Shown here: positions 16,542 through 23,777 of the stretch, piece after piece
Numbering within the stretch: position 1 is the first letter of the stretch
Layout: each line of letters starts with the position of its first letter
NCBI RefSeq assembly: GCF_900104965.1
Contig: NZ_LT629757.1
Coordinates: 2,976,001 to 3,040,000, forward strand
Direction of reading: 5' to 3'
Origin: Nocardioides scoriae
Lineage (GTDB): Bacteria; Actinomycetota; Actinomycetes; Propionibacteriales; Nocardioidaceae
Length of the DNA stretch: 64,000 nt
Translations under genes and position numbers: made by a program
Notes under the pieces: generated by a model
Seen by the model: the letters and a program-made list of their open reading frames with translations, nothing else
What the model was told of the DNA's origin: nothing
Database searches by the model: none

Positions 16542-18298
16542 CGACCTACGTCGTGGACGTGCCGGACTCACGTCCGGCCCGCATCGAGCACCCGCAAGGC
16601 ACCCCAGCGGGCGTCGAGGACTTCGCCGAAACCCTGTTCCGGGTCCGGGCGCGCTACGACGACCTCGCCGAGAACGAGCCGGCGATGCGGCTGGACTGGA
16701 TGGGGCAGGCCGGCGAGCGCTACTACGACACCCTGCAGCAGCTCACCGGACAGGCGAGCACCATGGCCGCCGGCATCCGGGTCGTCGCCCGGGCAGCCAC
16801 CGCGTACGGCGAGACGCTGACCGAGCTGAAGCAGCGCGGCCGCGACCTCGCCGAGCGCAAACGGTCGCTCGACGACCAGGCCGACTCGCTACGGCAGCAG
16901 GTGCGGCAGGTCGTCGACCCCGACGACGCCTGGTACTTCGGGATGTTGCGCGCGTGCCAGGGGCTCGCGATGTCCTACGGGCAGCTCGAGACCGACCACG
17001 ACACCCTGCAGGCCGACGTCGCCGCGAACGACGAGGCGTTCATCGCCGTCCTGTCCGGGAACCGCACCCTGGCCGACGTCATCGAGGGCGGCGCCGACGA
17101 CACGGCGGTCGAGAACGCGCTGGCCCGCCCCGGTGCACCCGGCTCCGGTGCTGATGCGGCCGCGACCCGACGCTGGTGGGACGCCCTCAGCGCGGCCGAG
17201 CAAGCGGCCGTCCTCGCGGCGCGCCCCGACCTGCTCGGCGGCGCCGACGGGCTGCCGGCGGGCGTGCGCGATGCCGCGAACCGGGTCCTGCTCGCCGAGG
17301 ACCTCGCGACCCTGGAGGCGAAGGAGGCCAGCGGCGAGCTCGACGGCGACGAACGCGACCGGCTGCGCAACGTGCGCGCGGTCCGCGACGCGCTCGAGGA
17401 CGCCGACGGCTTCCACGACCCGGTGACCGGCGAGCTCACCGGCGGGCAGCTGTGGATGTACGACCCCGACAAGTGGGACACCGAGAACGGGGCCGTGGCC
17501 ATCGCGGTCGGGGACCTCGACACCGCCGACCGGCTCGCGGTGCGCGTGCCCGGCATCACGAACGAGATCGTCGACGCGCCCGCACTGACCGCCGAGGCGT
17601 ACAACCTCTACGAAGGCGCGCGCAACCTCGGTGACGGAGACTCGGTCGCCTCGATGATGTGGCTCGGGTACGACACCCCCGACGCGTTCTGGGACCCTGA
17701 CACCGTGAGCAACGACCGCGCGCGTGAAGGTGGTGCCGCCCTCGCCGACTCCGTGTCGGGCCTGAAGGCCGGCGCCGAGCACGACCAGGCCGTCACCGTC
17801 ATCGGTCACAGCTACGGGTCGACGACCGTCGCCCACGCAGCCTCCGACCACACCATGGACGTGGAGGACGTCGTCCTGGTCGGCAGCCCGGGCGGGGGCG
17901 ACGGCAACAGTGCCGCCGACCTCCGTGTCGGCACCGACCACGTGTGGGCCGGACGCGCGAGCCGCGACATCGTCCCGACGACCGCCGACCACGGGTGGGT
18001 CGGCGCACCGAACCTGGGTCGCGACCCGGCCGAGGACAAGTTCGGCGCGCAGCGCTTCCAGGCCGAGAGCGTGGAGCGGACCGACGGGCATCGCGGCATC
18101 GCCGACCACGGCCGCTACTTCGCCCGCAACTCTGAGTCGCTGTGGAACATCTCCCACATCGTCAACGGCGACTACGAGCCCGTACGTGACTCCCTCGCCG
18201 AACCGGTCCACGACCCGTTCTTCGGAGGCCCGGAAGATCCTGAGGTCGACCGCGACCCGACCGTGAAGCCGACGACCAGGCAGCCGGGGCAGTGGTGA
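16538..18298 (+). CDS. DUF1023 alpha/beta hydrolase with N-terminal WXG-like helical domain
   Basis: 586 residues from GTG 16538 (GTGA overlap). Residues ~25-160 form a long helical region with MRLDWMGQAGERYYDTLQQL, resembling the WXG/PPE-type module. A linker rich in acidic helices leads to the hydrolase, from about residue 300 to 540: LAVRVPGITNEI, MMWLGYDTPDAFW, then the nucleophile elbow TVIGHSYGSTTV, VVLVGSPGGGD, and an Asp in ASRDIVPTTADH. The catalytic His is probably in the GHRGIADHGRYF region. DUF1023 proteins are actinobacterial and often secreted via ESX-like partners. The substrate is unknown; acyl ester hydrolysis is the family expectation. The tail is Pro-rich and polar. Confidence 0.8.
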   Translation: MTTYVVDVPDSRPARIEHPQGTPAGVEDFAETLFRVRARYDDLAENEPAMRLDWMGQAGERYYDTLQQLTGQASTMAAGIRVVARAATAYGETLTELKQRGRDLAERKRSLDDQADSLRQQVRQVVDPDDAWYFGMLRACQGLAMSYGQLETDHDTLQADVAANDEAFIAVLSGNRTLADVIEGGADDTAVENALARPGAPGSGADAAATRRWWDALSAAEQAAVLAARPDLLGGADGLPAGVRDAANRVLLAEDLATLEAKEASGELDGDERDRLRNVRAVRDALEDADGFHDPVTGELTGGQLWMYDPDKWDTENGAVAIAVGDLDTADRLAVRVPGITNEIVDAPALTAEAYNLYEGARNLGDGDSVASMMWLGYDTPDAFWDPDTVSNDRAREGGAALADSVSGLKAGAEHDQAVTVIGHSYGSTTVAHAASDHTMDVEDVVLVGSPGGGDGNSAADLRVGTDHVWAGRASRDIVPTTADHGWVGAPNLGRDPAEDKFGAQRFQAESVERTDGHRGIADHGRYFARNSESLWNISHIVNGDYEPVRDSLAEPVHDPFFGGPEDPEVDRDPTVKPTTRQPGQW

Positions 18299-18840
18299 GG
18301 CGCGCAGCCAGGCATGCGGTGCTGGTGCTCCTCGCAACGGCCGTGCTTACCGCCTGCGGCGGCGGCAACAGCAGTAGCAGCGGCAACGGCGGCGGGGACA
18401 CCGGAAGCGGCCTCGGTGACCCAGACGAGGGAGCCGCCCGCCTGCAGGCGCAACGACCCCAGGTCGACCGGGCCGGCGCATCACTCGGGAAGGCGCTGGC
18501 CGAAAAGCTGGGCGGGACGACCGAGACCGGGCCCATGCAGTACGACCTCTGCTCCTCGGCGCCTGTCGAGGGCCTGAGCTACTACGCGCAGTGGCGCATC
18601 CGCGACCCGGAGCCGGCTCCCACGCTCGACGCCGCCACCGCGGCCGCCAAGGCAGCTGGGTGGAAGATCGGTGACACCTCACCCGCCGAGGGCCAGCTCC
18701 CCGAGAGCGTCGCCATGACCTCCAACGGCCTGAACGCCCAGCTCAGCGTCGATGACGGAGTGGTCGGCTGGAGCGTCGCGACCAGGTGCATCCGGGTCAC
18801 ACCTGAAGAAGCCAACAAGAGCGTCGGTCCCGCGTCCTGA
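18295..18840 (+). CDS. Lipoprotein, last gene of the WXG/DUF1023 operon
   Basis: 181 residues from GTG 18295 (GTGA overlap). The N-terminus has a lipoprotein signal with lipobox LTAC; Cys is followed by a Gly/Ser-rich linker (GGGNSSSSGNGGG). The mature domain is about 130 residues with two likely disulfide Cys (DLCSSAP and ATRCIRV) and no recognised family. It would sit on the outer face of the membrane. Its last ~38 residues are repeated in a relic at 25745-25863. A membrane-anchored partner encoded after an exported effector-like protein would suit an immunity role, but that is speculation. Confidence 0.82.
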   Translation: MRRAARHAVLVLLATAVLTACGGGNSSSSGNGGGDTGSGLGDPDEGAARLQAQRPQVDRAGASLGKALAEKLGGTTETGPMQYDLCSSAPVEGLSYYAQWRIRDPEPAPTLDAATAAAKAAGWKIGDTSPAEGQLPESVAMTSNGLNAQLSVDDGVVGWSVATRCIRVTPEEANKSVGPAS

Positions 18841-18842
18841 CC

Positions 18843-18865
18843 GCGCCTGCTCAGCCAGCAGGCGC
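18843..18865 (+). terminator. Stem-loop ending the WXG/DUF1023 operon
   Basis: A perfect 9-bp inverted repeat (18843-18851 and 18857-18865, 5-base loop) starts three bases after the lipoprotein stop. GC-rich, without a T-tract. Confidence 0.7.
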
Positions 18866-19183
18866 GCCTCGCAACGCCATTCAGCGGCCTGGTCGACGAC
18901 GACGGTCGACCGATCTCGAAGCGCCAACACCAACCCGCCACCCGCGCCGCACACGACAGCTCCGGTTCTCGCCGAGGTGACGGCCGCCCAGGCGGCCGAG
19001 GTCGTCGCGGCGCCACCGGCGCGGTCCGCATTCACTGACTGGGTCGTGACGACGCGGCGAATCCCTGCCCGGATCTCCAAGACGAGCTCCACGCCGCGAG
19101 GACACCCCTCGTCCGTGCTCGGGCACGGCAGCGCGCCTGTCGCGGCGTGGGGTGGGCACGAGGCCCGTCTGGCCGAGCTGGGC
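18866..19183. other. Intergenic region without a supported gene
   Basis: Long open frames cross this stretch but have no motif and no ribosome-binding site. It separates the operon terminator from the minus-strand gene at 19184. Confidence 0.45.
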
Positions 19184-19738
19184 TTAGGTCCAGTCGTTCC
19201 GTCGCCCGTGGGCGCTCGACCAGCCGCTGGCCGCGTCGGCGAGGACCTGCCGGTACTGCTCGGCATCAAAGGTCACGGTCGGCAGATCCAGCTGATCGGG
19301 GAGAAGGTCGGCGTCGGCGTCGGGGTCGTCGACGGGGTCTGGCCAGGTGGAGTCTTCGTTGAACGGACCGTCGTACTCGCCGGCGTGGAAGGCGTAGAAC
19401 CGGCGCCACACGACGGTGTCGCCGCGTCGTTCGATGAGCGCGGTGAGGGTGCCGCAGCCGAAGACGCCGCAGTTGCAGCCGTACAGGCCGATGCGTTGTG
19501 GCGGGTCGGTGGGGAGCAGCGCGCCGTTGTCGAGGAGGTCGCCTGGGTGGTTCCCGGTCGAGAAGCTGCTGGAGCCCAGCGGGTCCTGTCCGTTGAGGAG
19601 CAGTCGAACTTCTGGCCCGGCCTCCGGGCCGCGGTCGACCCGAACCCCGAGGCGGGTCACCGTACCCTCGGGCGCAGCCCGCTCCAGCGGCTGGCGCAGG
19701 CGGCCGTTGGAGCGGTCGCGGCGGCTGGACGGACGCAT
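19184..19738 (-). CDS. Conserved-type hypothetical protein with a CxC...C motif
   Basis: 184 residues from ATG 19738. The core reads LYGCNCGVFGCGTLTALIER followed by a strand-rich segment with WRRF, and the C-terminus is acidic then helical (FDAEQYRQVLADAASG). The three Cys in GCNCGVFGCG could bind metal or form a structural turn. I recognise the general look of actinobacterial uncharacterised proteins with this loop, but no named family. A -10-like TAGTGT lies about seven bases before ATG, which suggests a leaderless transcript. Divergent from the gene at 19985. Confidence 0.65.
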   Translation of the reverse strand: MRPSSRRDRSNGRLRQPLERAAPEGTVTRLGVRVDRGPEAGPEVRLLLNGQDPLGSSSFSTGNHPGDLLDNGALLPTDPPQRIGLYGCNCGVFGCGTLTALIERRGDTVVWRRFYAFHAGEYDGPFNEDSTWPDPVDDPDADADLLPDQLDLPTVTFDAEQYRQVLADAASGWSSAHGRRNDWT

Positions 19739-19984
19739 GGTGACGACACTACGTACCGACAGGACGAGCGCCCTCGGTCTGTGCCGCCCGGCTCAGCCGG
19801 TGACGTCGAACGCAGCCTTGTACTGCTTCGCGACCGACGGTGGCAGGGTGCCGGCCAGCCGTCTGGCCTGCCCATCGTGCTGCACGGGCCCACCGGCGCG
19901 CAGGCACTTCGGTCCCTCGCCGAACTGTCACGCATCGACGGGACAGATGCAGAGGACTGCACCTGTTGGTAACCCGATGGGGAC

Positions 19985-20488
19985 ATGTCGGTGGTGACAG
20001 GCAGCATCAGCGTCGTGAGCGAGCGCGATGACGGCATGTGCGAGGGCCCGGAGGGACTTGAGGTGGACCCCGCAACGGGCTACCTGCCGAGCCCGGTACC
20101 GAGCGACCGGCGGCTGTGGCCCGGCGAGCGGCCGTTCACCGCGTTCGGTCACCTCGGTGTCGACATGCTCGACCTGCGGGTGTTCGACCAGGACGTCTGG
20201 TGGGTGTCGCGTGTCGGGGAGCCGCACCGCCTTGGAGCGATGTCTGAGGAGTACGTCGAGAACGTCATCGCGTTCCTGGTCGAGTGCGCCGAGACGTACT
20301 TCGTGGAGACGCAGCGGCGGTGGTTCATCCAGACGATGGGCGACCAGCTCCTGTTCGGAGAACCGGGCGCCGACGTGCTCGCCGTCGCTGCGGGCGCTCC
20401 GGTGTGGTCGGACCTGGACGCGATCACGTGGCTGGAGTCGACGCCGCTGATGAGGGCGCTGCGCAGCCGGCTCGCCGGGCGGGGATGA
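19985..20488 (+). CDS. Hypothetical protein
   Basis: 167 residues from ATG 19985; a later GTG at 20015 is possible. The middle has hydrophobic and aromatic strands (FGHLGVDMLDLRVFDQDVWW) and helices with EYVENVIAFLVECAETYFVE. No signal peptide and no recognised domain. A GGGGAC precedes the ATG but is very close to it. The protein is probably cytosolic. It is convergent with the repeat protein at 20497-20784, with only eight bases between the stops. Confidence 0.6.
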   Translation: MSVVTGSISVVSERDDGMCEGPEGLEVDPATGYLPSPVPSDRRLWPGERPFTAFGHLGVDMLDLRVFDQDVWWVSRVGEPHRLGAMSEEYVENVIAFLVECAETYFVETQRRWFIQTMGDQLLFGEPGADVLAVAAGAPVWSDLDAITWLESTPLMRALRSRLAGRG

Positions 20489-20496
20489 GCAGGCAG

Positions 20497-20784
20497 CTAC
20501 TGACGGGACCGGTTGACCCGCGAGGAGAAGACATCCGCGCGCACGCCTGTGAGCGAGACGTGGACCTTGGAGCTGTCGCGCACGGCCGCACGCAGAACCT
20601 TGTCCCGGTCCTCGCGGCTGATGACGACCCTCTTGGGGGCCGCCACAACCACGGGCGCGGCCACGGTCGACGTGCTGGCGCGATGGGTCATGGACACACG
20701 CACCTTGGAGTCGTCCAGCAGGGCCTCGCGGAGCACCCTGTCTCGGTCTCCACGGCTGATGACGACCTTCCTGGGCGCGCTCAT
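20497..20784 (-). CDS. Small protein made of two internal repeats (VVISR motif)
   Basis: 95 residues from ATG 20784. Two ~30-residue repeats cover most of it: PRKVVISRGDRDRVLREALL, DDSKVRVSMT and PKRVVISREDRDKVLRAAVR, DSSKVHVSLT. They are joined by an Ala/Val-rich linker (STVAAPVVVAAP). Each repeat reads as a strand, a helix and a strand. The two copies are about two thirds identical, which supports coding capacity. No family is recognised. The opposite-strand frame here (20513-20827) has Ser/Thr/Arg-rich translation and is a shadow. A two-domain nucleic-acid or peptide-binding protein is conceivable but unsupported. Confidence 0.65.
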   Translation of the reverse strand: MSAPRKVVISRGDRDRVLREALLDDSKVRVSMTHRASTSTVAAPVVVAAPKRVVISREDRDKVLRAAVRDSSKVHVSLTGVRADVFSSRVNRSRQ

Positions 20785-20883
20785 GGACCCATTGTGCGCC
20801 CCCGGCGCAGCGTGCTGGAAGGTCTGAGGAGCGCCGGCCAGAACCCGCGGCGACGTGTCGGCGTCAGCGGGCAGGATGAGGCC

Positions 20884-21369
20884 GTGCGCGACCCCCACCC
20901 CCACCCCGACGCCGGGCCCGGGACCGGCGAGGGCACCGACTGCCCGAGCGGCTGTCGGGCCCGTGGCTTGCGTGGGCCTGTGCCGTCTGCTCAGGAGGCC
21001 GCCGACGCGGTGCGGGTGGCGATGGCGCGCGGGGACGGGGACCGCACGTTCGCGGTCGTGCTGGAGGTCCGGGACCGGCTGCGTGACGCTCTGGCGCTCC
21101 GAGAAGAACCCGCACTCGTGGCCGACGCGTGGGTGAGGCGCCCAACCGGCCTGGAGGGCCCTTGGTTCGTGCTGCTGGCCGTACTCGTCCACCACGAGTT
21201 CGAGCGCGTGAACTTGCCGCCGCCAGCATGGACGGCTGCGCAGCAACTGCCGACTGCGTGGGTATTGGACACCCCCCGCCTCACCGACGCCGAGATCCGC
21301 GACCAGACCCCGACGTGGCTCGCGGCCCGCAACATCTACATCGCGGTCAAGGACCTCGGCACGCTGTGA
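20884..21369 (+). CDS. Protein homologous to the C-terminal domain of the XRE protein at 8558
   Basis: 161 residues from GTG 20884 (GGATGAGG a few bases upstream). After a Pro/Gly-rich start, residues ~40-160 align with the post-HTH part of the protein at 8558-9202. Shared blocks are ADAVRVAMARGDGDRTFAVV / ADAIAEALDDDDNTWALKMV, VLLAVLVHHEFE / VLLATLAGHEFE, PPAWTAAQ / APAWTQCA and IRDQTPTWLAARNIYIAVKD / VREQTPAWLSQLGVFIRAHD. There is no HTH here. Its neighbour at 21373 is a separate HTH protein encoded tail to tail. The domain has no name known to me. Confidence 0.7.
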   Translation: MRDPHPHPDAGPGTGEGTDCPSGCRARGLRGPVPSAQEAADAVRVAMARGDGDRTFAVVLEVRDRLRDALALREEPALVADAWVRRPTGLEGPWFVLLAVLVHHEFERVNLPPPAWTAAQQLPTAWVLDTPRLTDAEIRDQTPTWLAARNIYIAVKDLGTL

Positions 21370-21372
21370 GGG

Positions 21373-21615
21373 CTACAGCTCAGTCGCGGATGGTTCCTCG
21401 CCCTCGGCGAGCGGATGCGCCCGCACCCACTCGGCAGTCTCGGCCCAGGTGCGTTCCAGGTACGCCTCCAGGTGCGTGCGTTCGACGCGCCACTGACCGC
21501 GGCCCCCGATCTTCCCGGCCGGCAGGTCGCCGCGGCGCACCAGCGCGTACACCTGGGCCCGGCTGATCGCGAGCTCCTCGGCGACGGCGTCGAGGGTGAG
21601 CATCCGGGCAGGCAT
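21373..21615 (-). CDS. Excisionase-like (MerR-type) HTH protein
   Basis: 80 residues from ATG 21615; the in-frame ATG at 21603 is an alternative. The fold is the short winged HTH of the excisionase/BldC type (HTH_17): MLTLDAVAEELAISRAQVYA, LVRRGDLPAGKIGGRGQWRV, then HLEAYLERTWAE. Such proteins either help recombinases excise mobile elements or act as small regulators. No recombinase gene is adjacent (nearest are at 29.8 and 37.2 kb), so directionality factor versus regulator stays open. A longer start at 21810 adds a disordered Arg/Pro-rich stretch and is rejected. Confidence 0.82.
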   Translation of the reverse strand: MPARMLTLDAVAEELAISRAQVYALVRRGDLPAGKIGGRGQWRVERTHLEAYLERTWAETAEWVRAHPLAEGEEPSATEL

Positions 21616-21986
21616 GCGCCGCACGGTACCGGGGCAGCCGCCGGGAGCTGACGGCTCCACGACCCGACCCGACCCGCCGCGACCTCGACCGCATTCGCGA
21701 CGGCCGCAACCACGGCCGGGCCGTGGGTGTCCCAGCAGCAGCGGTGCCATGGCGACTGGACAGCCAGTGGGGTGCGGAAGGTAGGTGCCCCAGTCAGGTC
21801 TGCGCTTCACCCGTTTGGTTTCCGACCAGCATGCGAGCCGGAGCTCCTCCTGCGTCTAGCCCACGCAGCTGTCAGGTGAGCCCAGCGACGCCAAGCGGCC
21901 CCGCGTCGGCCCCGTCACGCCTACGCTCCTTCTCGCCCCCGAACCTGGGAGCAGCGAACCTCCACCTCACTCTCGGGAGCAGCACC

Positions 21987-22289
21987 GTGTCCAACGTGAA
22001 GTCCTTCGGCGCCGCCGTCGCCACCGCCGTCCTCACCACCACCCTCGGCGCCGCAGGCGCCATCGGCATGGCCGCGCCCGCGCAGGCCCACACCACCGGC
22101 ATCCACGACAACTGCACAAAGCTCAACGCGAAGTGGAAGCACGGCGTGGGCCGCGCCAACGCCGTCGACAAGACCAGCGGGGAGAAGGTGCGGAACTTCT
22201 ACCACAACACCAAGGTGTACAAGACCGCCGTCGCGCACAACTCCACCCTGGACCGCGACAAGGACGGCATCGCCTGCGAGAAGCGCTGA
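21987..22289 (+). CDS. Secreted Excalibur-domain protein
   Basis: 100 residues from GTG 21987 (GGGAG about seven bases upstream). The signal peptide is followed by AAPAQAHTTGIHDNC. The mature part has the Excalibur calcium-binding layout: NCTKLNAKWKHGVGRANAVD, NFYHNTKVYKTA and the DxDxDGxxCE loop as DRDKDGIACEK. Two Cys likely form a disulfide. Excalibur domains accompany extracellular nucleases, and the gene is translationally coupled (TGATG) to a secreted HNH nuclease gene, which points to a shared extracellular function. It could be a calcium-dependent cofactor or a surface-binding partner. Confidence 0.85.
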   Translation: MSNVKSFGAAVATAVLTTTLGAAGAIGMAAPAQAHTTGIHDNCTKLNAKWKHGVGRANAVDKTSGEKVRNFYHNTKVYKTAVAHNSTLDRDKDGIACEKR

Positions 22290-23002
22290 TGAGCACCCCC
22301 GGCACGCGGACACGACCGGTGAGGCGCGACGCCCCCGGGCGTTCGATGCGGACCCTCGCGCTCTCAGCCACGTTCGCCGTCGCCGCCAGCGCCGGCGTGG
22401 TCGCGACCGGTCCGGCCGCGCACGCGGACACGCAGTCGGTCCGGCTGCGTGCCGCGGTCCGGGGCCTGCCGGTCGCAACCGAGGTCCGGACCGGGTACGA
22501 GCGGAGCAAGTTCCGCGACTGGTACGACGCCGACGACGACTGCCAAGACACCCGCGACGAGGTCCTGACCGCCGAGGCGCTGGTCAAGGTCACCGCCTGC
22601 GACGTGAAGTCGGGTGAGTGGCGTTCCTACTACGACGGCGTCACCACCAAGGACTCCTCGACGTTCGACATCGACCACATGGTGCCGTTGGCCGAAGCAT
22701 GGGACTCCGGCGCCCGCCGGTGGACGACCGAGACGCGTGCCCGGTACGCGAACGACCTGGGCGACGGGCGCGCCCTCGTCGCGGTGAGCGCGTCGTCGAA
22801 CCGCAGCAAGGGCGACCAGGACCCAGCCGAGTGGATGCCGGCGCTCGCGAAGTGCCGCTACGTCCGCGAGTACGTCGCGGTGAAGATGCGGTGGCGGCTG
22901 AGCGTGAACAAGGCCGAGAAGACGACGCTGACCAAGCGCGCGTCGACCTGCAAGAACGTGGTCATCAAGGTCCGGCGAGCAGCCGTGGAGCTGCAGAAGT
23001 GA
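22289..23002 (+). CDS. Secreted HNH nuclease (DUF1524/GmrSD C-terminal type)
   Basis: 237 residues from ATG 22289. The signal peptide (TLALSATFAVAASAGVVATG, AAHADT) precedes a domain starting at about residue 55: YERSKFRDWYDADDDCQDTR, VKVTACDVKSGEWRSYYDG and the ββα-metal motif FDIDHMVPLAEAWDSGA with the conserved D-H. The distal Asn is in SSNRSKGDQDPAEWMP. Two Cys pairs are likely. This is the actinobacterial exported HNH family related to DUF1524. It would cut DNA outside the cell for feeding or antagonism. It is the central gene of a three-gene operon. Confidence 0.9.
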   Translation: MSTPGTRTRPVRRDAPGRSMRTLALSATFAVAASAGVVATGPAAHADTQSVRLRAAVRGLPVATEVRTGYERSKFRDWYDADDDCQDTRDEVLTAEALVKVTACDVKSGEWRSYYDGVTTKDSSTFDIDHMVPLAEAWDSGARRWTTETRARYANDLGDGRALVAVSASSNRSKGDQDPAEWMPALAKCRYVREYVAVKMRWRLSVNKAEKTTLTKRASTCKNVVIKVRRAAVELQK

Positions 23003-23334
23003 GGCGCAAGATGGTGCGGTCGAGCACGCGAACGGCGCTGGTGGCCCTCGCCACCGCCGCCACGTTCACCGGGGTGGTCGCGGGGCCGGCCTCAGCGCAC
23101 GACGGCGGGTCGTCCAGTTGCGTCACCCGCCACGAGTGGCGTCACGTGAAGGTCGGGATGAGCAAGGCCACCGTGCACGCCATCTTCGACACCCGCGGCA
23201 AGTTCGCCGACGGCCACGCCGGCGGGTACACCCGCGAGTACCGGCCCTGCGCGTGGGGCGGAGGCACCGACGTACGCCTGTTCGTCGGGTACAGCGGCGA
23301 CACGCACCGCGCAGTCGAGAAGCGGCTCGTGTAG
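22999..23334 (+). CDS. Small secreted protein with SmpA/BLIP-like fold
   Basis: 111 residues from GTG 22999 (GTGA overlap with the HNH gene; ATG 23011 is an alternative). A signal peptide (TALVALATAATFTGVVAGPA) leads to a ~75-residue domain: CVTRHEWRHVKVGMSKATVH, AIFDTRGK, then YTREYRPCAW and VRLFVGYSG. The 'E-x-x-x-V-x-x-GMS-x-x-x-V-x-x-IFD' pattern resembles the SmpA/OmlA and beta-lactamase-inhibitor (BLIP) half-repeat. BLIP-like domains bind proteins, so it may bind or inhibit a partner such as the co-encoded nuclease. That is inference; the fold call is from pattern only. Confidence 0.7.
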   Translation: MRRKMVRSSTRTALVALATAATFTGVVAGPASAHDGGSSSCVTRHEWRHVKVGMSKATVHAIFDTRGKFADGHAGGYTREYRPCAWGGGTDVRLFVGYSGDTHRAVEKRLV

Positions 23335-23777
23335 CCCTCTGCACACCCAGCCCGGCGTAGATCTCTCCCGCCTTGTACTGAGCCCGTTGCCAGCTGCGCC
23401 GTCCAGCCGTGGTGCTGAAGCCCACCCAGAGGGAGGATGCGGCCATGACGACTCCGAAGAAGGTCCTGGCCTTATGCGAGGACCGCGGACCTCGCAGCCC
23501 GGGGCGTCGACCCCAACCTCGTGGGCGCGATGTACGCCGTACCCGGAGGGACCGGGTACCTCGTTGCCGATGACGGCCTCGCCGCTTACCTGGCGCTGGC
23601 GCGTGCGACCGGGCCGCGGACGGGGTCTCGCGGAAGGAGATGGCCGATGCGGACATCTCCTCCGGCGCGCCACATGGTGACTCTCGCGCGTGGCACAACT
23701 TGTCCGCGCGGAGATCTGCCCTACGTGTCTGATTCGTGCGCGTAAGAACCAGGACGCAGCTTGAGACTCGTGATCGA
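23335..23777. other. Intergenic region with possible gene debris
   Basis: A plus-strand stretch at 23520-23610 reads GAMYAVPGGTGYLVADDGLA and is protein-like, but it has no start, no domain I recognise and is soon off frame. It may be a relic. No other feature is supported. Confidence 0.35.

Noticed and set aside
16889-18337. 482-codon minus-strand open frame opposite the DUF1023 gene
   Set aside because: It mirrors the codon structure of the real gene and has no ribosome-binding site or domain.
18752-19972. 406-codon plus-strand open frame
   Set aside because: It overlaps the lipoprotein end and the minus-strand gene at 19184, and its composition is typical of an off-frame translation.
20513-20827. 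Plus-strand frame with a repeated Ser/Thr/Arg pattern
   Set aside because: The repeat is only the complement of the two-repeat minus-strand protein, whose translation is more protein-like.
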